From: Oscillospiraceae bacterium
Lineage (GTDB): Bacteria; Bacillota; Clostridia; Oscillospirales; Ruminococcaceae
Direction of reading: 5' to 3'
Assembly: GCA_017435745.1 (NCBI GenBank)
Contig: JAFSEN010000072.1
Span: 1 to 45,951 of the forward strand
Length of the DNA stretch: 45,951 nucleotides
Under the pieces are notes generated by a model. The model saw only the letters and a program-made list of their open reading frames with translations. It was not told where the DNA came from and did no database searches. Shown piece by piece: positions 23,159-30,554 of the stretch. The translations under genes were made by a program, and so were the position numbers. Every line of letters starts with the position of its first letter. Within the stretch, counting starts at the first letter, position 1.

Positions 23159-24487
23159 TCAAATTCCGTAAATCAAAAAGTTTTCCATTTCATTTTCAAA
23201 TTCATCTTCCTCTTCCGCCGCTTTTGAAAACATAGGCCTTGCCGAAGCCCAATAGCGCAGCGCATCCGCCGCATGTGTGTATTCATGCACCCTGTCACCC
23301 ACGTCGTTTGGATTTCTGCTGTCAAAAACAAGCGACGGAAGCGTTCTTATAACCTCCGTACAGTTTGCAAAAATCCTGAGTTTCGGCTTTTTTTCTCCGA
23401 ATTCATCGGTCCGCGGATGCAGCCATTCCTTAAGGCAATACCAACCCTGAACCCGGTCGTTGCTCGCCTTGAAAAGCGGAATACCAAAATCCAAAAAAAG
23501 TTCCGCAACGCTTTTTCCGGTGTCCTGCCTTCTGTTCCACATATCCGGCGGCGCAATATAAATTTCCGGAACATCGTTCCCCTGCAGTTCAAGAATCGCT
23601 TTTGCCGCCTCGCTGATAATAAGTCCGCTTTGATAAATCTCCCTGTAAACGTATGCGTTTTCAAAAGGATCCACCGCGATCCAGTAACCGGCCAGCATAT
23701 CAAGCCCATAGTCCATGGCAAAATATCTTCGCCAATCCTTCGGAATTACAAAAGGTTCGCAAACATGAAGTTCCCTCCGCCATTCGGAAAAATACTGCCC
23801 TTCGTTCGTGTCCCAATCTCCGTCCAAAAGCTGGCGGCGGTCCTTTTCCGAAAGATTTTTAAGCCTTTTTACATAGTCCGGGTCGTTTCTCATTAAAGCT
23901 TTGTTTTCAAAAACCGTCGCCGGAATAAAAAGCCTTTTGCAGCCTTTGATTTCATGGATCTTCCCCGGTTCCCCGATATCAATAAATCTTCCTTTAACCC
24001 AGCTGTGGCCGATCCCACCCGGGTTTGTGGAACTTTTCATTGCTCTCGGAAAATCCGAAGTTCCCCTAAGACGGCTCATAAGATAAAGATACATCTGTTC
24101 GGTAAAATGGGTGAGTTCATCGAATCGGATAACGTCATATTCTGCGGACTGATATCGATAAACGTCCGTTTCGCTGTCGCAGTATCCAAAATCAATAATG
24201 CTTCCGTTAACAAATTCCCCTGTGTGTCTGGATTCCGAATATTTATAAATTTCCTTCGGAAACAGCCCGAGCGAAACCCTTATAAGGCTTTTTTCAAGTT
24301 CCGGAAGGGTCCTTCGAAGAATAAGCTGCCTGCTTTTCGGATAATTCACCGCATAGATAAGTGCATCGCAAAGCTGGCCATAACTTTTTCCGCCGCCGGC
24401 CGCCCCTCCGTAAAGAACTTCGTCAGCCTTTTCCGTTGAATCGATGAACTGTTTTTGTTTCGGGTAAAGAAGGATCTCAGTTTTCAT
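23159..24487 (-). CDS. Terminase large subunit
   Basis: A 442-residue packaging motor. The ATPase half has Walker A GGAAGGGKS (about residues 27-35), Walker B DVIRFDE (118-124) and the coupling motif SSTNPGG (152-158). The nuclease half starts with FAMDYGLDMLAGYW (catalytic Asp), has a second acidic cluster around YIAPPDMWNRR, and ends with the conserved HAADALRYW. It would cut and pump DNA into proheads. ATG 24487 is preferred to an in-frame TTG three codons upstream because GAGGG is correctly spaced for it. It overlaps terS by 11 bases. Confidence 0.94.
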   Translation of the reverse strand: MKTEILLYPKQKQFIDSTEKADEVLYGGAAGGGKSYGQLCDALIYAVNYPKSRQLILRRTLPELEKSLIRVSLGLFPKEIYKYSESRHTGEFVNGSIIDFGYCDSETDVYRYQSAEYDVIRFDELTHFTEQMYLYLMSRLRGTSDFPRAMKSSTNPGGIGHSWVKGRFIDIGEPGKIHEIKGCKRLFIPATVFENKALMRNDPDYVKRLKNLSEKDRRQLLDGDWDTNEGQYFSEWRRELHVCEPFVIPKDWRRYFAMDYGLDMLAGYWIAVDPFENAYVYREIYQSGLIISEAAKAILELQGNDVPEIYIAPPDMWNRRQDTGKSVAELFLDFGIPLFKASNDRVQGWYCLKEWLHPRTDEFGEKKPKLRIFANCTEVIRTLPSLVFDSRNPNDVGDRVHEYTHAADALRYWASARPMFSKAAEEEDEFENEMENFLIYGI

Positions 24488-24926
24488 TTTCTTCAACCCT
24501 CAGAACAATTTCAAAATTTTCCTTGCCTTTGCTTTTTTCGGTGTCTTTTTCCGAAAGCATCCCGCCGATTTTCGCAATGAATTCAAGACATTTCATGGCA
24601 ACCTTATCGTCGAACTGATATTCCCCCGTTTCAACGTATTCCTTGGTTTCTTTATCCCAAACAGTAACCGGCTTCGCCTGAACCGCCCTTGAATACATCT
24701 CCCAAAGCTCCTTGATAACTCTGTTTCTGTCGTCAAGAAGATTTTTTCTGATATATTCTTCCTGAAGCTCGCATATCCGCCCGATTACCTTTTCTTTTTT
24801 CAGCAAAGAATAGCTGTATGTTCCCGCGCTCGTTTTTGAATATCCCGCCCGAAGCGCAGCCCTTACCGGATGATAATCAACGATGTATTCTTCACAAAAC
24901 CTTTCCATTTTCCCTTCAAGCTGCAA
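24477..24926 (-). CDS. Terminase small subunit
   Basis: A 149-residue protein of the Terminase_2 type. The N-terminal helix-turn-helix is visible in FCEEYIVDYHPVRAALRAGYSKTSAGTYSYSLLKKEKV, which would recognise the packaging site; the middle is helical and suits ring formation. It starts at a TTG preceded by AAAGGGAGG; an ATG six codons later is a possible alternative. It is the first structural gene of the prophage operon, with a leader of about 300 bases from the putative repressed promoter. Confidence 0.88.
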   Translation of the reverse strand: MQLEGKMERFCEEYIVDYHPVRAALRAGYSKTSAGTYSYSLLKKEKVIGRICELQEEYIRKNLLDDRNRVIKELWEMYSRAVQAKPVTVWDKETKEYVETGEYQFDDKVAMKCLEFIAKIGGMLSEKDTEKSKGKENFEIVLRVEENEN

Positions 24927-25223
24927 AAAAACGCCTCCCTTTCATCTAAAGAATCTTTTTCAAACAAAACCACTTCCTTTTCGGAATCGAAATATTTGCA
25001 CAATTCGTGTTATTATTTTTTATGAATACCTCTCCAAAAAATGCTCCCAATAATATGAACAAAAGCTGTTCCTGCCTGAAAACCCCGGTAATTCGCCGGA
25101 AGGAATCCCTTTTCTGTAAAATGCATCCGTATTCCGCCCTTGATTTAAACAAAAAAACGCTGTCGGCACATTTTCTTTTTTCTGCCCGGTTTCGTTTAAA
25201 CCCTGGACGCTTCAAAAACAAAC
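24927..25223 (-). other. Leader between the repressed promoter and terS
   Basis: About 300 bases without a convincing gene. A minus-strand frame of about 94 codons (24946-25230) exists, but it has no ribosome site, is unusually rich in Cys, Phe and Arg, and begins inside an operator, so I do not call it. The leader holds one further operator copy at 24997-25011, close to a T/A-rich stretch that could be a second promoter. Confidence 0.5.
24997..25011. promoter_or_regulatory. Putative repressor operator, site 4
   Basis: CAC AATTC GTG within GCACAATTCGTGTTA, about 70 bases upstream of terS. Confidence 0.6.
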
Positions 25224-25238
25224 AACACATCTTGTGCG
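25224..25238. promoter_or_regulatory. Putative repressor operator, site 5
   Basis: CAC ATCTT GTG within AACACATCTTGTGCG. It covers the expected transcript start of the minus-strand promoter at 25245-25273. Confidence 0.7.
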
Positions 25239-25244
25239 ATTTGT

Positions 25245-25273
25245 ACTATACCACTTGCAATGCGAAAAGTCAA
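25245..25273 (-). promoter_or_regulatory. Promoter of the prophage structural operon
   Basis: On the minus strand TTGACT and TATAGT are separated by exactly 17 bp. It is bracketed by operator site 5 on the downstream side and site 6, which abuts the -35 box, so a bound repressor would block it. Confidence 0.75.
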
Positions 25274-25286
25274 CACGTTATGTGTG
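25272..25286. promoter_or_regulatory. Putative repressor operator, site 6
   Basis: CAC GTTAT GTG within AACACGTTATGTGTG, immediately upstream of and touching the -35 box of the minus-strand promoter. Confidence 0.72.
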
Positions 25287-25304
25287 ACATTTTCGCACCA
25301 ACGC

Positions 25305-25333
25305 TTGACATTCTTCACGCTTTGTGGTATTAT
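25305..25333 (+). promoter_or_regulatory. Promoter of the repressor gene
   Basis: Consensus TTGACA and TATTAT separated by 17 bp. The spacer contains operator site 7, which implies that the repressor controls its own gene. Confidence 0.82.
25314..25328. promoter_or_regulatory. Putative repressor operator, site 7
   Basis: CAC GCTTT GTG lies between the -35 and -10 boxes of the repressor promoter. Confidence 0.7.
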
Positions 25334-25368
25334 TCCGTTGAAATCATTTGCAAAAGGAGTTTTCATAA

Positions 25369-25992
25369 ATGTCCGAATTCTGTACAGTCTTCAAAAATCT
25401 TCGAAAAGATAACCGCCTTACCCAAGCCGAACTCGGTAAAAAGCTCGGCCTTGCCCCAAGCACCGTTGGAATGTACGAACGCGGCCAACGCGAACCGGAT
25501 TTTGAAACTCTCGAAAAAATCTCAAATCTCTTTTCCGTAAATATGAACACCCTTCTCGGAAAAGATAACGCTTTTGAAGAAAATAAAAATCCCCTGTCCG
25601 GAACAAAAATCCCCGTCCTCGGAAAAGTTGCCGCCGGGATCCCCATAACCGCAATTGAAAACATCCTCGATTATGAGGAAATTTCTTCCGAAATGGCCGC
25701 ATCCGGCGATTATGTAGCTTTAAGGATCCAGGGCAGCAGCATGGAACCCAGAATGTATGATGGTGACGTCGTCATCGTAAGGGTCCAAAGTTCCGTCGAA
25801 CATGGCGAAATCGCCGTCGTGATGGTCGATGGTTCCGAAGCGACCGTAAAAAAAATCCAGTTCCAAAGCAACGGAATCCTTCTCCAGCCTTTCAACCCTT
25901 CCTTTGAACCGATTTTCTATTCCAAAGACGAAGTTGAAAATCTTCCGGTCCGAATTTTCGGAAAAGTTGTGGAATGCCGCCAAAAATATTAA
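25369..25992 (+). CDS. LexA/CI-type prophage repressor (HTH + S24 peptidase)
   Basis: A 207-residue repressor. Residues 1-65 form an HTH_3 domain (LTQAELGKKLGLAPSTVGMYERGQREPD). Residues 80-207 form an S24 self-cleavage domain, with the cleavage pair Ala89-Gly90 (KVAAG), the nucleophile Ser124 in GSSMEP and the general base Lys161 in ATVKKI. All catalytic residues are present, so DNA damage sensed by RecA should trigger self-cleavage and derepress the element. SD AAAGGAG precedes the ATG. It is divergent from the structural operon and is the only regulator in the element. A strong bidirectional terminator separates it from the cysteine desulfidase gene. Confidence 0.95.
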   Translation: MSEFCTVFKNLRKDNRLTQAELGKKLGLAPSTVGMYERGQREPDFETLEKISNLFSVNMNTLLGKDNAFEENKNPLSGTKIPVLGKVAAGIPITAIENILDYEEISSEMAASGDYVALRIQGSSMEPRMYDGDVVIVRVQSSVEHGEIAVVMVDGSEATVKKIQFQSNGILLQPFNPSFEPIFYSKDEVENLPVRIFGKVVECRQKY

Positions 25993-26030
25993 GCATAAAA
26001 AAGCACCCGGAAGGGTGCTTTTTTATGCTT
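25991..26030. terminator. Bidirectional terminator between the repressor and cyuA
   Basis: A perfect 18-bp inverted repeat (AAGCATAAAAAAGCACCC and complement) around a GGAA loop, with A and T runs built into the arms. It serves two convergent genes and marks the right end of the prophage. Confidence 0.93.
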
Positions 26031-27300
26031 ATTTTTCTATCATCATCTTAACAATTTCCGAATCCGTCTGTTTCATTCCGACTTTTCCGATATGTCCTAC
26101 GCTTCGGATAGTTTTCCCCGCGTCGCTCTGAATAATTCCGGTGTTAGCCTCATAAACCTTTCCCTTCATTGCAAGAACGTGGGCAAAAAGCGCCGCATCA
26201 AGGGCGGAAGCAATTTTTGCCGCGCAGGAAGATTTTGCCCCGTCGCAGATAATTCCCGGAATATCCGCAAGGGTGTTGTCAATGGTGTCTTTTACCTGTT
26301 CAACCGTTCCGCCGTCGATATATGTAATGGCTGCGCCCGCCGCACAGGAAGCGGAAACTGCCCCGCAAAAGGCCGAAAGTTTTCCGATATATTCTTTCTG
26401 AAAAACCGTAAGAAGGCTTGAAAAAGCAAGCGCACGGAACATTTTTTCTTCCGGAATATTTTTCTCCCTTGCGTAAACAATAACCGGAACGGAAGAAGCA
26501 ATTCCCTGGTTCCCGCTTCCGGAAGTGATTATTACCGGCATATTGCATCCGCACATTCTCGCTTCGGAACCTGCGGCCGCAAAAGCTTTCATTTTTGTAA
26601 AAATGGAATCCGGGTTCATTTCAAGCATCTCTTTTCCGATGCCGATTCCAAAATTCCCTTCCATTCCAACATTTGCAATTGCCATGTTGCATTCAATCTG
26701 GCGCTTTGCAAATTTTTCTATTTTCGAAAGTTCAACTTCGTTTGCAAAAGCAAAAATATTTTCAACAGAAAGTTTTCCTCTTTCGGAAAAAGCGACCATC
26801 TCTCCGATATCCTCTTTTCCGAAAATATTTTCTCCGTTTTTCGAAATTCTTGTAATATTGGTGTGGCTGTGCCGAACCTCAACTTCCGAAAAATCCTCTC
26901 CGTTTTCAAGCCGAATTATAAAATGAAGCGGAATCGGCGATTCAAGATATTCCACAGCGCAATTTCCGTTTTCAATGAACCGAACCGACTTTTCAAGTCC
27001 TTCCGGGGTAACCGCTTCAAGAACTTCCATCTCCCTTGAAACATCTCCGCAAAGCGCGCCGAGAACACAGGCGGCTTCAATTCCCGTCATTCCTCCGGAA
27101 TTCGGAATACTTACGCAGCGTACGTTTTTTATCATATTTCCGCTGCATTCCGCAACAATTTTCTCCGGATCTTTTCCAAGAACCTCTTTTGCTTTTGCCG
27201 CAGCAAAAGCAAGCGCAATTGGTTCGGTACATCCCATCGCCGGAATAAGTTCTTCCTCAAGAATATCCAAAAAATCTTTTTCAATTTTTTTGCAAAGCAT
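26029..27300 (-). CDS. cyuA: L-cysteine desulfidase family protein (CyuA/UPF0597)
   Basis: A 423-residue enzyme of the UPF0597 family, whose characterised members break L-cysteine into pyruvate, ammonia and sulfide with an oxygen-sensitive [4Fe-4S] cluster. Cluster-type cysteines are visible: Cys24 in AMGCTEP, Cys in CGCNMPVIIT, and the pair in IICDGAKSSC. Other family blocks are NSGGMTGIEAACVLGAL, HSHTNI and ITSGSGNQGIASSVPVI. It resembles the alpha part of L-serine dehydratase, so activity on serine cannot be excluded. A promoter precedes it; divergently transcribed are two redox genes. Together they suggest handling of cysteine, sulfide and thiol stress. Confidence 0.88.
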   Translation of the reverse strand: MLCKKIEKDFLDILEEELIPAMGCTEPIALAFAAAKAKEVLGKDPEKIVAECSGNMIKNVRCVSIPNSGGMTGIEAACVLGALCGDVSREMEVLEAVTPEGLEKSVRFIENGNCAVEYLESPIPLHFIIRLENGEDFSEVEVRHSHTNITRISKNGENIFGKEDIGEMVAFSERGKLSVENIFAFANEVELSKIEKFAKRQIECNMAIANVGMEGNFGIGIGKEMLEMNPDSIFTKMKAFAAAGSEARMCGCNMPVIITSGSGNQGIASSVPVIVYAREKNIPEEKMFRALAFSSLLTVFQKEYIGKLSAFCGAVSASCAAGAAITYIDGGTVEQVKDTIDNTLADIPGIICDGAKSSCAAKIASALDAALFAHVLAMKGKVYEANTGIIQSDAGKTIRSVGHIGKVGMKQTDSEIVKMMIEK

Positions 27301-27336
27301 AAAAAATCCGCCCCCGGAAAGCCATATTATGACTAT

Positions 27337-27365
27337 ATAATAACCTTTTGCGCCGGATTTTGCAA
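27337..27365 (-). promoter_or_regulatory. Promoter of the cysteine desulfidase gene
   Basis: Minus-strand TTGCAA and TATTAT with 17-bp spacing. Confidence 0.72.
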
Positions 27366-27387
27366 TAAAATAAAATTTTTTCGCATT

Positions 27388-27400
27388 GTGACAAAATCAC
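27388..27400. promoter_or_regulatory. Dyad upstream of the redox operon (CRP/FNR- or Rex-like)
   Basis: GTGA-CAAAA-TCAC, between the divergent promoters. A TATAAT box at 27423-27428 lacks a matching -35. The dyad is centred about 41 bases before the start predicted from that box, the position of a class II activator site. The spacing (5 bases between arms) is one short of standard CRP or Rex sites, so the regulator is not identified. Confidence 0.4.
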
Positions 27401-27461
27401 GGAAAAATCTTCCCGCTCCGGATATAATATAATCAAATTAACAGCAAAGGAGGACTCATCA

Positions 27462-27761
27462 ATGTCCGTTATCAATATAAATAAACACAGCTTTAAAAAA
27501 GAAGTTCTTGAATCCGAAAAACCCGTCCTTCTGGATATTTGGGTTCCCTGGTCCGGAAGAAATTCAAAAAATCTTGCAGAGGAAATTGCTTCCGAAAGGG
27601 AAGATATAAAGGTGGTCCGTATGAACGCCCACGATTCCCCGGAACTTTCCGCAGAGCTTAATATAAAACACGTCCCGTCAATGGCTCTTTTTAAAAACGG
27701 AAAAATAATCTCCCGCACCATCGAAACCGGAATAAAAGCAAGCATACTTGCGATTCTTTGA
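27462..27761 (+). CDS. Thioredoxin-fold protein lacking both active-site cysteines
   Basis: A 99-residue protein with the thioredoxin fold: N-terminal VININKHSFKKEVLESEKPV, strand LLDIWVPW, and the cis-proline segment IKHVPSMALFKNGKII. At the active site, where thioredoxins have CxxC (usually CGPC), the sequence is SGRN (residues 31-34), so it cannot do thiol-disulfide exchange by the usual mechanism. There are no cysteines in the protein. SD GGAGG precedes the ATG. It lies 50 bases before the CoA-disulfide reductase/rhodanese gene and probably shares its transcript, so it may act as a binding partner or chaperone in that pathway. This role is inferred. Confidence 0.88.
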   Translation: MSVININKHSFKKEVLESEKPVLLDIWVPWSGRNSKNLAEEIASEREDIKVVRMNAHDSPELSAELNIKHVPSMALFKNGKIISRTIETGIKASILAIL

Positions 27762-27811
27762 TTTATGGTGTAATATAAATTTGTAAATTTATCCGGAAGG
27801 AGAGAAAAATT

Positions 27812-29500
27812 ATGAAAGTTATAATTGTCGGCGGAGTTGCCGGCGGAGCCACCGCCGCCGCAAGAATCCGCCGCCTTGATGAAAAAGCGGAGATAAAGGT
27901 TTTCGAGCGAAGCAGATACGTTTCCTATGCAAACTGCGGACTTCCCTATTATATCGGCGACGTTATCACCGATCCTTCCGAACTCACTCTCCAAACTCCG
28001 GAAAGTTTTCTCCGCCGTTTCCGGGTGGAAATGAAAACCCGCCACGAAGTTATCGACATAAACCCAAACGCAAAAACCGTTTCCGTAAAAAATCTTGAAA
28101 ACGGAAATATCTTCAGCGAAAATTACGACAAACTTATTCTCGCTCCCGGGGCAAAACCCGTTGTTCCCCAAATACCCGGAGTAAATTCAAAAAAGATTTT
28201 TACTCTCCGTACAGTCGAAGACACTTTTCGCATAAAAGATTTTGCAAATTCCGAAAAACCAAAATCCGCGGCAGTAATCGGCGGCGGTTTTGTCGGGGTC
28301 GAACTTGCGGAAAATCTCAAAAACCTCGGAATGGAAGTCACCCTTATCGAAGGCGCAAAACAACTTCTTTCTCCCTTCGATTCAGATATGGCCGCCTTTA
28401 TCCATTCCGAAATCCGCAAAAACGGAATAAATCTTATTCTCGGTTCGTCTGTCGAAGGTTTTTTCGAAACCGAAAACGGAATCGATATTCTCCTTAAAGG
28501 CGGAAAAATCCATGCGGATATGGCTGCACTTGCAATCGGAGTTTCTCCGGATACCCCTCTTGCAAAAAAAGCGGGACTCCGCACCGGAATCCGCGGAAGC
28601 ATTATAGTAAACGAAAAAATGGAAACCTCCGTCCCCGATATCTATGCCGTCGGCGACGCAGTGCAGGTTAAAAATTCCGTGACCGGGGAGGATTCTCTCG
28701 TTTCCCTTGCGGGCCCGGCAAATAAACAGGCAAGAATTGCCGCGGATAATATCTGCAAAATCAAAGGCAGTAATTATAACGGTGCTCTCGGAACTTCGGT
28801 AATAAAAATTTTCTCCCTTACCGCGGCCTCTGTGGGAATAAATGAAAAAACTGCAAAATCTGCAGGAATCGATTTTGATAAGGTAATCCTTTCTCCAATG
28901 AGCCATGCGGGTTATTATCCCGGCGGAAAAGTTATGACAATTAAGGTCCTTTTCGAGAAAAAAAACTTCCGCATTCTCGGCGCGCAAATTATCGGTTATG
29001 ACGGCGTTGATAAACGAATCGACGTTATCGCAACCGCTATGAAGGCAAAAATGAAGGCGACCGAACTCAAGGAGCTTGAACTTTCATACGCTCCGCCCTA
29101 TTCTTCCGCAAAAGATCCGGTCAATATGGCAGGATTTATGATAGACAACGTAGCAAACGGAACCCTTAAACAGTGGTTCATTCACGATCTTGAAAAACTT
29201 CCGAAAACCGCCTGCACCCTCCTTGATACCCGGACCGTCGGCGAATATAACCGCGGCCATATCGAAGGTTTTAAAAACATCCCCGTTGATGAACTTCGCG
29301 AACGTCTTTCCGAAATCGAACCCGGAAAACCCGTTTACGTGATCTGCCAGAGCGGTTTAAGAAGCTATATCGCAAGCCGTATCCTTGAAGGAAATGGCTT
29401 CACCGCCTATAATTTCGCCGGCGGTTTCCGTTTCTATGATGCGGTTATGAACGACAAAGCCCTTATCGAATCTTCTTTCCCCTGCGGAATGGATAAATAA
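27812..29500 (+). CDS. CoA-disulfide reductase/NADH oxidase with C-terminal rhodanese domain
   Basis: A 562-residue fusion. Residues 1-450 form an FAD/NAD(P)H oxidoreductase with the FAD motif VGGVAGGATAAARIR, the single redox Cys42 in SYANCGLPYYIGD, the NAD-binding AVIGGGFVGVELAENL, and the second FAD motif DIYAVGDAVQ. Residues 470-562 form a rhodanese domain with its active Cys512 in VICQSGLRSY. Such CoADR-RHD proteins reduce CoA disulfide, persulfide or polysulfide, the rhodanese passing sulfane sulfur to the flavin site. It fits beside a cysteine desulfidase that releases sulfide. SD GGAAGGAG precedes the ATG. The substrate here (CoA disulfide or persulfide) is not decided. Confidence 0.92.
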   Translation: MKVIIVGGVAGGATAAARIRRLDEKAEIKVFERSRYVSYANCGLPYYIGDVITDPSELTLQTPESFLRRFRVEMKTRHEVIDINPNAKTVSVKNLENGNIFSENYDKLILAPGAKPVVPQIPGVNSKKIFTLRTVEDTFRIKDFANSEKPKSAAVIGGGFVGVELAENLKNLGMEVTLIEGAKQLLSPFDSDMAAFIHSEIRKNGINLILGSSVEGFFETENGIDILLKGGKIHADMAALAIGVSPDTPLAKKAGLRTGIRGSIIVNEKMETSVPDIYAVGDAVQVKNSVTGEDSLVSLAGPANKQARIAADNICKIKGSNYNGALGTSVIKIFSLTAASVGINEKTAKSAGIDFDKVILSPMSHAGYYPGGKVMTIKVLFEKKNFRILGAQIIGYDGVDKRIDVIATAMKAKMKATELKELELSYAPPYSSAKDPVNMAGFMIDNVANGTLKQWFIHDLEKLPKTACTLLDTRTVGEYNRGHIEGFKNIPVDELRERLSEIEPGKPVYVICQSGLRSYIASRILEGNGFTAYNFAGGFRFYDAVMNDKALIESSFPCGMDK

Positions 29501-29552
29501 TCTTTTGGTGCGTTTTTGTCCGCCAAAAGCGCACCATCAATTTCCCAAAAGG

Positions 29553-29580
29553 TTGAAACACCGCTTTTTTGTGCTTTAAT
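29553..29580 (+). promoter_or_regulatory. Probable promoter of the ATPase gene
   Basis: TTGAAA and TTTAAT with a 16-bp spacer, about 30 bases before the ATG. Confidence 0.55.
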
Positions 29581-29609
29581 TAAAAGCAGAGAAAGGCGGT
29601 GTTTTTTTA

Positions 29610-30479
29610 ATGTCAATTTATATAAATTCCTTCGAATTTGCTTCCGAATTTGATGAAATTAATTTCATCTCGTACCAGCGCCGAACCTGCTACAGCGGAT
29701 ACTATCCTTTCAAAATTTTTCCGGAAAAAGGCCTTGAGCGAATAGATTTTTCCCCGGTAACGATTTTCTATGGCGGAAACGGTTCCGGAAAATCAACCGT
29801 TCTCAATCTAATTGCGGAATCCGCGGGAATAACCCGCCATTCTCCCTTTTCCAGCGGAGCTTTTTTTGAAAAATATCTCGAATATTGCCGCATGTGGTCC
29901 CTTTCGGAAATTCCCCAAAACAGCCAGATTTTAACAAGCGACGATGTTTTTGATTATCTTCTAAACGTCCGCTGTCTTAATAACGGAATCGATAAACGCC
30001 GGCTCGAACTTTTCGATGAATTTACCGACAAAAGATGTACCCCATATCGCTTTGGCGGAATGGAAGATTATGAAAAAATGAAGGAAGTTGTGGATGCAAA
30101 ACGCAAGCGCAACAACGCTTCAAATTTCGTAAACAAGCGCCTTGTTAAAAATATCGATATGTTTTCAAACGGCGAAAGCGCCCTTAAGTTTTTCACCGAC
30201 CGGATAATTTCCGATGCGGTCTATCTTCTTGACGAACCGGAAAACAGTCTTTCTCTTCCGCTTCAAAAAGAACTTATGGAATACGTTTCGGATTCCGCAA
30301 GATTTTTCGGCTGCCAGTTCATAATCGCAAGCCATTCGCCAATTTTTCTTTCGATCCCCGAAGCAAAAATATACGACCTGGATTCAAAACCCGTCCGCAC
30401 CAAAAAATGGACCGATCTTCCAAACGTAAGGATGTATTACGATTTTTTCATGGAACATAAGGCGGAATTTGAAGAATAA
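29610..30479 (+). CDS. AAA/ABC-type ATPase (stand-alone)
   Basis: A 289-residue soluble ATPase. Walker A is FYGGNGSGKST (about residues 53-63), a signature-like stretch is MFSNGESALKF (about 184-194), Walker B is AVYLLDEPENSLSLPLQKEL (about 205-224), and the switch histidine is in FIIASHSPIFLSIP. The middle insert is helical and variable. It belongs to the SMC/OLD-like group of single-chain ABC ATPases. No nuclease (TOPRIM) domain is fused to it and no partner gene is beside it, so a defence function is not supported. It has its own promoter and lies between a redox gene and a carbohydrate gene. Confidence 0.8.
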   Translation: MSIYINSFEFASEFDEINFISYQRRTCYSGYYPFKIFPEKGLERIDFSPVTIFYGGNGSGKSTVLNLIAESAGITRHSPFSSGAFFEKYLEYCRMWSLSEIPQNSQILTSDDVFDYLLNVRCLNNGIDKRRLELFDEFTDKRCTPYRFGGMEDYEKMKEVVDAKRKRNNASNFVNKRLVKNIDMFSNGESALKFFTDRIISDAVYLLDEPENSLSLPLQKELMEYVSDSARFFGCQFIIASHSPIFLSIPEAKIYDLDSKPVRTKKWTDLPNVRMYYDFFMEHKAEFEE

Positions 30480-30487
30480 ATATTCCC

Positions 30488-30516
30488 TTGCCAATTTCTT
30501 TTGAATATGCTTTAAT
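30488..30516 (+). promoter_or_regulatory. Promoter of the GH13 gene
   Basis: TTGCCA and TTTAAT with a 17-bp spacer, about 40 bases before the ATG. Confidence 0.65.
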
Positions 30517-30554
30517 TGTTTCATAAAACTTTTTAAAAGGCGGTTTTTGTAACA

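Noticed and set aside
24946..25230. Possible 94-codon gene in the leader before terS
   Set aside because: No ribosome site, odd Cys/Phe/Arg-rich composition, and the start lies inside an operator; treated as an untranslated leader.
6994..26030. Terminators at both prophage edges as att repeats
   Set aside because: They share only short A/T-rich and GCTTTTTTAT-like stretches expected of terminators; no longer identical core is visible.
29501..29540. Terminator after the CoA-disulfide reductase gene
   Set aside because: GGTGCG and CGCACC can pair, but the loop is long (about 17 bases) and no T run follows; too weak to call.
29610..30479. Stand-alone ATPase as part of a defence system
   Set aside because: It has no fused or neighbouring nuclease, reverse transcriptase or methylase; neighbours are metabolic genes with separate promoters.
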